Source of the DNA: Brochothrix campestris
Lineage (GTDB): Bacteria; Bacillota; Bacilli; Lactobacillales; Listeriaceae
DNA length: 64,000 nt
NCBI RefSeq assembly: GCF_046058945.1
Contig: NZ_CP175511.1
Span: forward strand, 1,798,001 to 1,862,000
Reading direction: 5' to 3'
Below are positions 1 through 8,334 of this stretch, piece by piece. A program made the translations under genes and the position numbers. The notes beneath the pieces are model-generated. The model made no database searches, had not been told where the DNA came from, and was given only the letters and a program-made list of their open reading frames with translations. Numbering within the stretch: position 1 is the first letter of the stretch; each line of letters starts with the position of its first letter.

Positions 1-132
1 CGGTGTCACCTGTGGCAGAGGCTTTTGTAAACAAAGGGCCAGAACAATCATTACCCCTGCTACCAACGCAGCAATCAATTCCTGATGACGACGACTTTTC
101 TCAATTAGATTTTTAATTTTCGTTTTTTTCAA
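1..132 (-). CDS. N-terminus of membrane protein, probable PerR-regulated P1B-type metal ATPase (partial)
   Basis: The window edge cuts this gene, leaving 44 codons. Translation from a TTG at 132 gives a basic start (MKKTKIKNLIEKSRRH) and then a hydrophobic helix. The TTG is chosen because GAGGGTGA lies 6 nt upstream. Identity is inferred from context. A perfect PerR-type box and a Fur-like dyad lie upstream, as expected for the PfeT/FrvA group of Fe(II)-exporting P1B4 ATPases known from Bacillus and Listeria. No catalytic motif (DKTGT) falls inside the window, so another PerR-controlled membrane protein remains possible. Confidence 0.45.
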   Translation of the reverse strand, partial: MKKTKIKNLIEKSRRHQELIAALVAGVMIVLALCLQKPLPQVTP

Positions 133-150
133 TTTAATCACCCTCTCAAT

Positions 151-171
151 TGAGAATGACTACCACTCTCA
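151..171. promoter_or_regulatory. Fur-family box-like imperfect dyad
   Basis: A 21-bp imperfect palindrome with arms TGAGAATG and CACTCTCA lies just upstream of the ribosome-binding site of the partial ATPase gene. It matches the overlapping 21-bp Fur-type arrangement (TGATAAT/GATAATC/ATTATCA) at about 15 of 21 positions. Fur or Zur binding is inferred. Confidence 0.4.
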
Positions 172-190
172 CATAGTTATAAAAACAACA

Positions 191-225
191 AAAACTGATA
201 TCCTTTGGATTAGGACATCAGTTTT
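191..225 (-). terminator. Hairpin with T tract in the leader of the metal ATPase gene
   Basis: A 13-bp stem with one mismatch (AAAACTGAT plus TCC, paired with GGA plus ATCAGTTTT) is followed on the minus strand by TTTTTGTTGTTTTT. It lies between the PerR-type box and the ATPase start. It could be a second terminator for groESL or an attenuator inside the ATPase leader. Confidence 0.5.
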
Positions 226-238
226 ATGTTTTTCTACT

Positions 239-253
239 TTATAATGATTATAA
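239..253. promoter_or_regulatory. Perfect PerR-type box
   Basis: TTATAATGATTATAA is an exact 7-1-7 match to the PerR box consensus (TTATAATNATTATAA). It overlaps a TATAAT -10-like element read on the minus strand, so repressor binding would block a promoter directed at the partial gene at 1-132. The -35 region is poor. Confidence 0.7.
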
Positions 254-280
254 CATACAAAAGAGAGATTCACTAATAAA

Positions 281-315
281 AGTAAAAAGCCAGCATACTT
301 AGTAGCATGCTGGCT
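281..315 (-). terminator. Intrinsic terminator of groESL
   Basis: On the minus strand AGCCAGCAT pairs with ATGCTGGCT (288-315) and is followed by TTTTTACTTTT. It lies about 170 bp after the groEL stop, just beyond a module A repeat. Confidence 0.85.
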
Positions 316-320
316 CCAAA

Positions 321-384
321 TTGTAGTCACAGTCGAATTAAACTGCTTGTTCTGTCAAAAGTGGTCAAGCGACTTTGGCTACAA
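321..384 (-). repeat. Module A 3'-UTR repeat, copy 1 (groEL)
   Basis: The element is bounded by TTGTAG and CTACAA. Its 15-nt arms (TTGTAGTCACAGTCG and CGACTTTGGCTACAA) pair with two mismatches. Near-identical elements occur at 5176-5240 and 59394-59458. Each lies between a minus-strand stop codon and an intrinsic terminator. The inner part of this copy is more diverged than in the other two. Confidence 0.75.
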
Positions 385-406
385 GATGATATTTCACCGA
401 AAAGTT

Positions 407-470
407 GCGACGATAAATAGTCGCCTTCAGTTATTTTCCAAGTTATTGGCTTCTAACCGATTGCTTTTAC
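407..470 (-). repeat. Modules C and B after the groEL stop
   Basis: Module C (407-424) is a small hairpin, GCGAC and GTCGC around an 8-nt loop. Module B (437-470) carries CCAAGTT and TTCTAACCG. Both recur in the same order downstream of sodA (47826-47890). Module B alone recurs downstream of the ThiM-like gene and of the Bce-type kinase. Confidence 0.6.
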
Positions 471-484
471 TGATGTTTTTCTAG

Positions 485-2113
485 TTACATCATGCCGCCC
501 ATGCCGCCCATGCCACCCATATCTGGTGCCATTGGTGGTTCTGTTGATGGTTTGTTTGCTACAACAGCTTCGGTTGTTAAGAAGAGCGCCGCCACTGAGG
601 CTGCATTTTGTAAAGCTGAACGCGTTACCTTTGTTGGATCAACAATACCAAGCTCAATCATATTACCCCATTCACCATTGGCCGCGTTATAACCGATGCC
701 TATCGCTTCTTTTTTCAAGCGATCGACAATGATTGCACCTTCAACACCAGCATTAATAGCGATTTGACGAACTGGTTCTTCTAACGCACGTAAAACTATG
801 TTAATCCCTGTTTGCACATCGCCTGTTTCTTCGAGCGCAGCTACGTCGTTGTAAACGTTAACTAAGGCAGTTCCCCCACCTGAGACGATTCCTTCTTCAA
901 CTGCGGCACGGGTTGAATTTAACGCATCTTCAATTCGTAATTTACGTTCTTTTAATTCTGTTTCAGTTGCAGCCCCGACTTTAATGACTGCGACACCGCC
1001 ACCTAATTTAGCTAAACGTTCTTGTAATTTTTCACGATCAAACTCAGATGTTGATGCTTCTAGTTGTGCTTTAATTTGGCCAATACGTGCCTCAATGTTA
1101 TTTGATTGACCCGCACCTTCTACGATTGTTGTATTTTCTTTCGTAACGTTAACACGGGTTGCTGTTCCTAATTGATCAAGGGTTGCATCTTTTAGTTCTA
1201 AACCAAGCTCATCTGTCACCACTGATGCACCAGTAATAATCGCAATATCTTGTAACATTTCTTTACGACGATCACCAAATCCTGGTGCTTTTACAGCAAC
1301 AACATTGAACGTACCACGTAATTTATTTAACACGAGTGTTGCTAAGGCTTCGCCCTCAACATCTTCGGCAATAATTAACAAGCCACGTCCTTGTTCAACC
1401 ACTTGTTGTAATACGGGTAAAATATCTTGGATGTTATTGATCTTTTTATCGGTTACTAAAATATAAGGATTTTCTAATTCAGCGACCATTTTCTCTTGAT
1501 CTGTAGACATGTAGGGAGAAAGGTAACCGCGGTCAAATTGCATCCCTTCAACGACATCAAGTTCAGTTTTAAAACCTTTTGATTCTTCTAATGTAATGAC
1601 ACCATCATTACCTACACGTGCCATCGCTTCAGCTACTAATTCGCCAATTTCTTCGCTTCCTGCTGAAACAGCTGCAACTTGTGCGATTGAATGTTTCCCT
1701 TCGATTGGTTTAGAGATACGTTTCAGTGCTTCAATTGCTGCTGCTGTCGCTTTTTCCATTCCTTCACGAATACCGACTGGATTAGCTCCAGATGTCACAT
1801 TTTTTAAACCTTCTTGAATTAATGCTTGCGCTAATACAGTCGCTGTTGTTGTCCCGTCACCGGCAACATCATTTGTTTTACTTGCGACTTCAGAAACTAA
1901 CTTCGCACCCATGTTTTCAAAAGCATCTTCTAATTCAATTTCTTTTGCAATTGTCACACCATCATTTGTAATAAGTGGTGAGCCGAATGATTTTTCAAGT
2001 ACGACATTACGTCCTTTTGGTCCTAATGTTACTTTCACTGCGTTTGCTAATTGATCAACACCACGTAACATTGCTGCACGTGCATCTTCACTAAATTTCA
2101 ATTCTTTTGCCAT
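485..2113 (-). CDS. groEL: Chaperonin GroEL
   Basis: The 542-residue product is the 60-kDa chaperonin, which forms the double-ring ATP-driven folding chamber with GroES. It has the family's usual length, the nucleotide-binding segment VTLGPKGRN near residue 30, the DVAGDGTTTATVLA motif near 82-95, and a C-terminal GGM-repeat tail. It starts at ATG with a GAGGAGG Shine-Dalgarno. It follows groES by 38 bp in one operon under CIRCE (HrcA) control. The 3' UTR is long, about 200 nt, and holds repeat modules B, C and A before the terminator. Confidence 0.98.
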   Translation of the reverse strand: MAKELKFSEDARAAMLRGVDQLANAVKVTLGPKGRNVVLEKSFGSPLITNDGVTIAKEIELEDAFENMGAKLVSEVASKTNDVAGDGTTTATVLAQALIQEGLKNVTSGANPVGIREGMEKATAAAIEALKRISKPIEGKHSIAQVAAVSAGSEEIGELVAEAMARVGNDGVITLEESKGFKTELDVVEGMQFDRGYLSPYMSTDQEKMVAELENPYILVTDKKINNIQDILPVLQQVVEQGRGLLIIAEDVEGEALATLVLNKLRGTFNVVAVKAPGFGDRRKEMLQDIAIITGASVVTDELGLELKDATLDQLGTATRVNVTKENTTIVEGAGQSNNIEARIGQIKAQLEASTSEFDREKLQERLAKLGGGVAVIKVGAATETELKERKLRIEDALNSTRAAVEEGIVSGGGTALVNVYNDVAALEETGDVQTGINIVLRALEEPVRQIAINAGVEGAIIVDRLKKEAIGIGYNAANGEWGNMIELGIVDPTKVTRSALQNAASVAALFLTTEAVVANKPSTEPPMAPDMGGMGGMGGMM

Positions 2114-2151
2114 GTGAGTTCCTCCTCTAATTCATTTACTATTTGTACTGC

Positions 2152-2436
2152 TTATTTGACAATCGCTAAAATATCTTCTTCGCGCAAGATAAGGTAGTCC
2201 TTGTTATCGTATTTTACTTCTGTACCAGAATATTGTGAAAAGACAACACGGTCGCCTTCTGCTGTTTCAAGTGCAACTTTTGTTCCGTCTGCTAATGTAC
2301 GACCTGTCCCAACAGCAATAACGATACCTTCAGATGGTTTCTCTTTTGCAGAATCTGGTAGGACAATTCCACCAATTGTTTTTTGTTCCGTTGCAATAAC
2401 TTCGATAACTACGCGCTCGCCTAATGGTTTTAACAT
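2152..2436 (-). CDS. groES: Co-chaperonin GroES
   Basis: The 94-residue product caps GroEL. It shows the typical start MLKPLGERVVIE, the mobile-loop segment (EQKTIGGIVLPDSAKEK) and the end DILAIV. The start is supported by a GAGGAGG Shine-Dalgarno 7 nt upstream. It is the first gene of groES-groEL. The CIRCE operator sits between its promoter and start codon, so heat induction through HrcA is expected. Confidence 0.98.
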   Translation of the reverse strand: MLKPLGERVVIEVIATEQKTIGGIVLPDSAKEKPSEGIVIAVGTGRTLADGTKVALETAEGDRVVFSQYSGTEVKYDNKDYLILREEDILAIVK

Positions 2437-2463
2437 AGTACAACCTCCTCAGATAATTTAATG

Positions 2464-2490
2464 TTAGCACTCGCATTAAGCAAGTGCTAA
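2464..2490 (-). promoter_or_regulatory. CIRCE operator (HrcA)
   Basis: TTAGCACTC, 9 nt, AAGTGCTAA matches the CIRCE consensus (TTAGCACTC-N9-GAGTGCTAA) with one mismatch. It lies in the groES 5' UTR. Confidence 0.95.
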
Positions 2491-2501
2491 TCACATCATT
2501 T

Positions 2502-2530
2502 ATAATAGACAATTTTGGTCAAATTTGCAA
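2502..2530 (-). promoter_or_regulatory. groESL sigma-A promoter
   Basis: On the minus strand TTGCAA, 17 nt, TATTAT lies directly upstream of CIRCE. Confidence 0.7.
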
Positions 2531-2549
2531 GTCATATGAATAATTTTAG

Positions 2550-2578
2550 TTGCTCAAGCGACCAATTATCGCTACAAT
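2550..2578 (+). promoter_or_regulatory. Promoter of the CPBP protease/ydiK pair
   Basis: TTGCTC, 17 nt, TACAAT lies 41 bp before the plus-strand ATG at 2620. It is divergent from the groESL promoter. Confidence 0.6.
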
Positions 2579-2619
2579 GAGACTATAACAAAATACAATA
2601 AACAAAGGGGTCTAGCGCC

Positions 2620-3297
2620 ATGAATAAGAAGTATTGGTGGATTTTAGTACTCTACCTCATCATTCAAGTGGTGTCCACCTTCGGTATTTATTACGTCGCG
2701 CTACTCGATAACGCGACACCATTCACAAAAGAACAAGCCAACTTAATTGTCACAAATTGGTCGATTGGCACCTTTGCGGTTGGGGCATTACTCTTTCTTT
2801 GGTTGCTAAAAACAGCTCCGCGTTCATCATACATTGATCAACAAGCACCAATGCCGCTTGCAAAAAGCACGCTTTACATTATTGGTGGTGTGATTGTTGC
2901 CTTTATCGTTCAAGCGATTACTGCCTCAATTACAGCGATGATTAGAGGAACCGTTGCGCAATCAGAGAATACTGCTGACTTAATCGGGATTACCCAAACG
3001 AATCCACTCTTCATTTTAACGATTGTGATTATCGCACCTTTTTTGGAAGAAGTCGTCTTTCGAAAAGTGTTATTCGGTGGCTTAACCAACAAGCTTCCGG
3101 TCGGCGTGGCCGCATTATTCAGCTCTGTAGTGTTCGCAGCAATCCATTTCGACTTTGCCTACTTACTCGTTTACACTGGAATGGGACTCGTCTTCAGTTA
3201 TTTTTATTACAAAACAAAACGACTGCTTGTCTCGTTTAGTATTCATGCTTTAATGAACGGCACTGCCTTATTAATAAGTGTCTTTCTACCTAATTAA
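2620..3297 (+). CDS. CPBP-family intramembrane metalloprotease (YdiL-like)
   Basis: The 225-residue polytopic membrane protein carries the CPBP (CAAX protease and bacteriocin-processing) motifs: EEVVFR at 143-148, a conserved His in FAAIHFDF (H176), and HALMN at 209-213. These form the glutamate/histidine site of this intramembrane protease family. The substrate is unknown. Hydrophobic segments occur near residues 5-27, 48-64, 83-108, 128-142 and 161-220. The start follows an AAAGGGG Shine-Dalgarno. The position next to groESL and before a ydiK-like gene matches ydiL in Bacillus. Confidence 0.85.
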   Translation: MNKKYWWILVLYLIIQVVSTFGIYYVALLDNATPFTKEQANLIVTNWSIGTFAVGALLFLWLLKTAPRSSYIDQQAPMPLAKSTLYIIGGVIVAFIVQAITASITAMIRGTVAQSENTADLIGITQTNPLFILTIVIIAPFLEEVVFRKVLFGGLTNKLPVGVAALFSSVVFAAIHFDFAYLLVYTGMGLVFSYFYYKTKRLLVSFSIHALMNGTALLISVFLPN

Positions 3298-3316
3298 CTA
3301 AGAATGGGGTTTTATT

Positions 3317-3514
3317 ATGCAATCTATCCGCAATCAAATTATCTTCAATTTGCTTTTCGGAGTCATCTTCACTTATTTAGCAATTCGACCAGTAACAGAA
3401 AATGGTTGGACCTTCTATCCAATTATGCTCATCTGTTTCGCTGCCATTGATTACATTCGTGCAGTCAACTTATTAATGTTTCTTCAAAAAAACAAAAAAG
3501 ACATCAAAAAATAA
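3317..3514 (+). CDS. Small membrane protein, YdiK/DUF4305-like
   Basis: A 65-residue protein with two hydrophobic helices (about 8-22 and 34-56) and a lysine-rich C-terminus ending KNKKDIKK. It starts 20 bp after the CPBP protease stop and is probably co-transcribed with it. The size and the order ydiK-ydiL-groES match Bacillus YdiK, whose function is unknown. The assignment rests mainly on synteny and topology. Confidence 0.7.
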   Translation: MQSIRNQIIFNLLFGVIFTYLAIRPVTENGWTFYPIMLICFAAIDYIRAVNLLMFLQKNKKDIKK

Positions 3515-3520
3515 TAAAAA

Positions 3521-3557
3521 AACGTTCAAAAGCGTGTGACGCTTTTGAACGTTTTTT
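3521..3557. terminator. Bidirectional terminator between ydiK-like and dbpA
   Basis: A perfect 14-bp stem (AACGTTCAAAAGCG and its complement) with a 5-nt loop is flanked by A-rich and T-rich tracts on both sides. It serves the convergent genes. Confidence 0.9.
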
Positions 3558-5032
3558 TAGTCTTCCTCATTTTTCAAATCACTCTCATACGTTGTTTCAT
3601 TCGCTTTGCTAACACGACGAACTCGCCCTTTAATCGGAAAATCTTGTAAGGCCGCCAACACCATTTCACCTTTACTATTTAAAATTTCAACAAAGGTCGA
3701 GACATCTAATAAACTGATAACACCAATGTCAGCTCCCGTCATACCTTCAATATTACATAAAGCCCCAACAACATCGCCCGCACGCATTTTTGTTTTCTTA
3801 CCTGCATTAATATGTAATTTCATGATTTCTTCTTTAAAATCATGTCCTTTTTCTTTCTTTAATTTCATTTTTGTTTGTTGTGTTGCTTTAAAGGCCGCTT
3901 GAGCATCCAACACCTCTTCTTGGGTCGGGCGTTCAATCGCTACGAGGCGGTCGTCCATCATCGCTTGGATGGGGTTTAAGTAACGGTAATCTGATGACGA
4001 AACAAAACTAATCGCATGTCCATCATTTTCAAAACGAGCTGTACGACCAATTCGATGCACATAACTTTCAACATTTTCAGGTAAGTCAAAGTTAACAACT
4101 AAGGCAATATCAGCAATATCCAAGCCACGTGCTGCCACATCGGTTGCGACTAAATAACGGAAGTAACCATGCTTAAAGTCGTTAATTACCGCCGTACGAT
4201 GACGTTGCTCCATCCCACCGTGTAATGTTTCTACTTCAATCTCTAACGCTTCGAGTGCTTCTGCAATTTCTTCAACCGCGGCACGAGTGTTACAAAAAAC
4301 AATGCTACTTTCAGGATTAACAACCGTTAACACGTCTTCGAGTACAGTGATTTTTTCATCATACGGAATTTCGTAATACTGTTGTTTAATTCGTTGCGTT
4401 ACTTTATTTTCTGATTTCACTTCAATTAAGAGCGGATCTTTCAAGTAACGTGTTGCTAACGTTTTAATTTCGGCTGGCATTGTCGCCGAGAACAGCGCCA
4501 ATGTTGCTGTTGGTGGTACGACTTTCATTACATTTTCAATTTGTTCAATAAAGCCCATTGCTAACATTTCATCCGACTCATCAATGATAACCGTATCAAT
4601 CATGCTTAAATCGATTGTTTTTTGCGTCATATGATCAATTAAGCGCCCTGGCGTTGCAACCACAACATGTGTTCGTTGTTTTAAGTTATAGGCTTGACGT
4701 TCATATGAACTGCGACCAAAAATCGCTTCAACTTTTAAACGTTTATAGCGACCAATGTTAAATATATCTTGCTGAATTTGCGATGCTAATTCACGTGTTG
4801 GTGTTAAGACAAGCACCTGTGGTTTGCGTTCTTCCCATTGTACACGTTCGCAAATCGGAATTGCAAAGGCCGCTGTTTTACCACTTCCTGTTTGTGATTT
4901 AACAATCAGATTTTTACCTTCTAATAAGGCTGGGATAACTTCGGTTTGTACCGTTGTTGGCTCATTATACCCTAATTTTTCAATCGCCCCGATAATTTCT
5001 TTACTTAACTGAAACTGTTTAAATGTACTCAT
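3557..5032 (-). CDS. dbpA: DEAD-box RNA helicase DbpA (YxiN-like)
   Basis: The 491-residue ATP-dependent RNA helicase has the Q motif (GYNEPTTVQ), motif I SQTGSGKTAAF, PTRELA, motif II, SAT (LFSATMP), and motif VI HRIGRTAR. The C-terminal 75 residues (GDVVGALCNIEGM through EILNSKGEMV) are the RNA-binding domain that targets Bacillus YxiN/DbpA to 23S rRNA hairpin 92, so a role in 50S assembly is inferred. Motif II reads DESD instead of DEAD. The start has a GGAGGAAT Shine-Dalgarno. It appears monocistronic, bounded by terminators on both sides. Confidence 0.92.
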   Translation of the reverse strand: MSTFKQFQLSKEIIGAIEKLGYNEPTTVQTEVIPALLEGKNLIVKSQTGSGKTAAFAIPICERVQWEERKPQVLVLTPTRELASQIQQDIFNIGRYKRLKVEAIFGRSSYERQAYNLKQRTHVVVATPGRLIDHMTQKTIDLSMIDTVIIDESDEMLAMGFIEQIENVMKVVPPTATLALFSATMPAEIKTLATRYLKDPLLIEVKSENKVTQRIKQQYYEIPYDEKITVLEDVLTVVNPESSIVFCNTRAAVEEIAEALEALEIEVETLHGGMEQRHRTAVINDFKHGYFRYLVATDVAARGLDIADIALVVNFDLPENVESYVHRIGRTARFENDGHAISFVSSSDYRYLNPIQAMMDDRLVAIERPTQEEVLDAQAAFKATQQTKMKLKKEKGHDFKEEIMKLHINAGKKTKMRAGDVVGALCNIEGMTGADIGVISLLDVSTFVEILNSKGEMVLAALQDFPIKGRVRRVSKANETTYESDLKNEED

Positions 5033-5143
5033 TCGACTTATTCCTCCTGTATGCCTCTGACAGCATAGACGTATCCATTTTATTGTGTACAGTTAGCGTA
5101 ACACAAACTTGCTAAAAGGTGTAGCTGCTTTTTAATCGGGCAT

Positions 5144-5171
5144 AAAAAAAAGAGGAGAAACATTCTCCTCT
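5144..5171 (-). terminator. Intrinsic terminator of cycA
   Basis: On the minus strand AGAGGAGAA and TTCTCCTCT form a tight hairpin followed by eight T. It directly follows module A copy 2. Confidence 0.9.
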
Positions 5172-5175
5172 CAGA

Positions 5176-5240
5176 TTGTAGACAAAGTCGAATTAAACTG
5201 GTTTTACTTTGAACGTTAGTTCAAGTGACTTTGGCTACAA
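5176..5240 (-). repeat. Module A 3'-UTR repeat, copy 2 (cycA)
   Basis: The arms are TTGTAGACAAAGTCG and TGACTTTGGCTACAA, with an inner hairpin TTGAAC-GTTA-GTTCAA. The copy is almost identical to 59394-59458. It lies between the cycA stop and its terminator. Confidence 0.8.
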
Positions 5241-5364
5241 GATGATATGACTGAATAGCGACATTGTCATCGTCATTGGTCAAGATTGGTGCACTTACTG
5301 CTAGTAAGTCATCCCGAACAAGCAAGGAATAACACCCTAGAACAGTCTTACTCATCTGAGATTG

Positions 5365-6723
5365 TTACTGCTTATGCGCGTGTCGTTGTTTCAGCACATA
5401 AAATAACCCTAGTAAAGCAAACCAAATCGGCGCGACATATATCGCAATTCGTGTTTCTACATCTAAACATAAAACGGCTAATACAAAGATAAAAAAGACA
5501 ATTAAAATCCATGGCATCACTTTTGAAAATGGCATCTTAAAGGTTTGTTTAGCTGCCAACACTTGATCACGACGTTGGTAAAGGATGTATGAGACGGTAA
5601 TAATGGCCCATACAAAAACAAACAACACCGTTGCTAAACTTGTTACAATCGTAAACACTTGATCGGCTTGTAAAAAGTAGTTCAGCAAGACACCAAACAA
5701 TAAAATTATTGCTGAAAAAATCAAACCTAAAGCCGGAACACCTTTACTGTTTAATTGTGCGAATTTTGGAGAAGCATCTCCTTGTTTCCCAAGCCCATAT
5801 AACATCCGACTCGTTGAGAACAAGCCAGAATTACATGAAGACGCAGCGGCTGAAATAACGACGAAATTAATAATTGTGGCTGCGGCTGGAATACCGACAA
5901 AGGCAAATAGCGTTACAAACGGGCTATCTACCGCCGAAATTTTGTTCCAAGGCGTCACTGACATAATCACAATCAGCGTTCCGATATAAAACAGCAATAT
6001 CCGAATTGGAATCGCATTGATTGCCTTTGGCAATGTTTTTTCGGGATCCTTCGTTTCACCTGCAGTAACACCGATTAATTCCACACCAACAAACGAGAAC
6101 ACCGCCATTTGGAAGGCTAGAATAAAGCCTTTAGCCCCATTGGGGAAGAAACCGCCATGGCTCCATATATGTGTGAGCGAAACGTGACCACTCGGTGTTT
6201 TTGTTCCCATGATTATCATCACCGCACCAATCACAATTAAGACGACAATTGTCGTTACTTTAATGACTGCAAACCAAAATTCAAACTCACCAAAGGCTTT
6301 CACTGTTAATAAGTTAATCATTAATAATAAGAGTGCACAGGCTAAAGCTGAAAGCCATTGGGGAATACTTGGCCACCAATAACCAATGTACTTAGCAACA
6401 GCTGTAATTTCAGCCATACCTGTTACAACCCAACAGAACCAATACGTCCAACCGGTAAAAAAGCCCGCCCAATTACCTAAGTAGGCACGCGCAATATCTG
6501 CAAATGAATTGAAGTCTGTGTTTGATAATAGCAATTCTCCTAAGGCACGCATTAAGAAAAACAACAAACAACCAATGATCGCATACACGAGTAAAATCGA
6601 AGGACCTGCTAAACTAATACTCCGACCGGCACCTAAGAACAAACCTGTCCCGATTGCGCCACCAATGGCAATCAGCATAATATGTCTTCCTGTTAATGAG
6701 CGTTGCAATGTTTCTTTTGACAT
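5365..6723 (-). CDS. cycA: D-serine/D-alanine/glycine permease CycA-like
   Basis: An APC-superfamily permease of about 452 residues with 12 predicted membrane helices. It follows E. coli CycA closely in recalled alignment: IAIGGAIGTGLFLGAGRSIS, FFTGWTYWFCWVVTGMAEI, FSFVGVELIGVTAGETKDPE and ASSCNSGLFSTSRMLYGL all have direct counterparts. Import of D-alanine, D-serine or glycine by proton symport is therefore likely. The start at 6723 is preferred over an in-frame ATG at 6750 because GGAAGAGGG stands 6 nt before it. A 120-nt 3' region with a module A repeat precedes the terminator. Confidence 0.85.
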   Translation of the reverse strand: MSKETLQRSLTGRHIMLIAIGGAIGTGLFLGAGRSISLAGPSILLVYAIIGCLLFFLMRALGELLLSNTDFNSFADIARAYLGNWAGFFTGWTYWFCWVVTGMAEITAVAKYIGYWWPSIPQWLSALACALLLLMINLLTVKAFGEFEFWFAVIKVTTIVVLIVIGAVMIIMGTKTPSGHVSLTHIWSHGGFFPNGAKGFILAFQMAVFSFVGVELIGVTAGETKDPEKTLPKAINAIPIRILLFYIGTLIVIMSVTPWNKISAVDSPFVTLFAFVGIPAAATIINFVVISAAASSCNSGLFSTSRMLYGLGKQGDASPKFAQLNSKGVPALGLIFSAIILLFGVLLNYFLQADQVFTIVTSLATVLFVFVWAIITVSYILYQRRDQVLAAKQTFKMPFSKVMPWILIVFFIFVLAVLCLDVETRIAIYVAPIWFALLGLFYVLKQRHAHKQ

Positions 6724-6790
6724 AATATCCCTCTTCCTTTCTTCTATCATACGCTTTTTTTATTAATATAACATTTTATTTTTTGATAAA

Positions 6791-6823
6791 AACAAAAACG
6801 GACAAACATGCTCTGTTTGTCCG
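6791..6823 (-). terminator. Intrinsic terminator of lysP
   Basis: On the minus strand CGGACAAACA and its complement form a stem, followed by TTTTTGTTTTT. It separates lysP from cycA. Confidence 0.85.
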
Positions 6824-6840
6824 CCTTTTATATTCTATTC

Positions 6841-8307
6841 TTACTGCTCTTTTTTGAGATCAATCTGTTCTAAATCGACCTCATCTAACGGAATCAACTT
6901 AGTTTTATACTTAATCTTATAAAAGATAAAACAGAATAAAAACAACGGAATACTCATATAAGTCATTAAAATCGCCTGTAAATCAAATTTAGCAAACGAA
7001 CCTAAATCCTGGCCGATAATAACAAAGATACATAAAATCAATGCTAACAATGGTCCAAACGGGAACCATTTAGCTTTGTACTTCAATGCGCTTAGTTGGT
7101 GACCTTGCTTAATATAAGCTCGTCTAAACCGGAAATGCGATACCGCGATACCAACCCAGGCGATAAAGCCGGTCAAACCACTGGCAGCCACTAAATATAA
7201 ATAAACTTGTGGCCCTAAAATAGAGCTCAGTAACGCTAAGGCTCCAATCACGGCTGTGAAAATAAGGGCATTCATCGGAATACCACGTTTATTCACTTTT
7301 CCCATTGCCTTTGGTGCTTGGCCTGATTGACCCATTGCCATCAGCATCCGTGTACTGGCATACATGCCGGAGTTTCCTGCCGATAGTACCGATGTTAAAA
7401 TAATCGCATTCATCACTCCAGCCGCTATCGCTAAGCCGGCATTTTTAAACACGAGCGTAAATGGACTCATTGCAATGTTCGTTTCACTACCACCTAATAA
7501 GTCAGGACTCGTGTACGGAATAATTGCAGCGATTATCGCAATCGCCAAAATATAAAACAGTAAGATACGCCAAAAAATCGTTTTAATCGCTTTCGGAATA
7601 CTTTTTTCAGGCGTTTCTGACTCACCTGCTGTAATCCCAATTAACTCTGTTCCTTGAAACGAAAAACCGGCGATGACGAACATCGCTAAAATAGCTGGCA
7701 TACCACCAACAAATGGCGCTTCTTTATGTGTGAAATTCGAGAGACCGTAATAATGACCGCCTAAAATACCAAAAATCGTTAATAACCCAATAATGATAAA
7801 GGCAATGACCGTCACGACCTTAATGACTGAAAACCAGTATTCCGCCTCTCCAAACGCCTTAACTGTCATCGCATTCAGCAAAAAGATTACCACTAAGAAA
7901 AAGAGACTAAAAATCCAACCAGGTACATCTGGTAACCAATAGCCAATAATTAAAGCGGCCGTACTGACATCGACGGCTAACGTAATTGCCCAGTTGAACC
8001 AATAATTCCAACCCATGGCAAAACCAAAGGCCGGATCAACAAAACGGCTTGCGTATGTACTAAAAGATCCTGATACCGGTAAATAAGTCGCCATTTCACC
8101 TAAACTCGTCATTAAGAAAAACACCATGATACCAATGGCGATGTAAGCTAAAAGCGCCCCACCTGGCCCTGCTGTTGAAATGGCTGAACCACTGGCCACA
8201 AATAAGCCTGTACCGATACTACCACCAATCGCAATCATCGATAAATGACGCGTTTTTAGTTGCCGTTTCACACTCGGTTGTGTTTCTTGTTCATTCTTGC
8301 CTGTCAC
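6841..8307 (-). CDS. lysP: Lysine-specific permease LysP-like
   Basis: The 488-residue APC amino-acid permease resembles E. coli LysP over its whole length: HLSMIAIGGSIGTGLFVASG, YLPVSGSFSTYASRFV, FGFAMGWNYWFNWA, VIAGFSFQGTELIGITAGES, and SVLSAGNSGMYASTRML. It has 12 predicted helices and imports lysine with protons at the membrane. The start is GTG behind GGTGGAG. It follows crcB by 27 bp with no terminator or lysine riboswitch between, so it probably shares the crcB transcript. Confidence 0.85.
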   Translation of the reverse strand: MTGKNEQETQPSVKRQLKTRHLSMIAIGGSIGTGLFVASGSAISTAGPGGALLAYIAIGIMVFFLMTSLGEMATYLPVSGSFSTYASRFVDPAFGFAMGWNYWFNWAITLAVDVSTAALIIGYWLPDVPGWIFSLFFLVVIFLLNAMTVKAFGEAEYWFSVIKVVTVIAFIIIGLLTIFGILGGHYYGLSNFTHKEAPFVGGMPAILAMFVIAGFSFQGTELIGITAGESETPEKSIPKAIKTIFWRILLFYILAIAIIAAIIPYTSPDLLGGSETNIAMSPFTLVFKNAGLAIAAGVMNAIILTSVLSAGNSGMYASTRMLMAMGQSGQAPKAMGKVNKRGIPMNALIFTAVIGALALLSSILGPQVYLYLVAASGLTGFIAWVGIAVSHFRFRRAYIKQGHQLSALKYKAKWFPFGPLLALILCIFVIIGQDLGSFAKFDLQAILMTYMSIPLFLFCFIFYKIKYKTKLIPLDEVDLEQIDLKKEQ

Positions 8308-8334
8308 TTACTCCACCTTACTTTCTTTATCCTA

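Noticed and set aside
6724..6750. cycA start at the upstream ATG (6750)
   Set aside because: The Shine-Dalgarno GGAAGAGGG would lie within the coding region. The ATG at 6723 has correct spacing and matches the family start.
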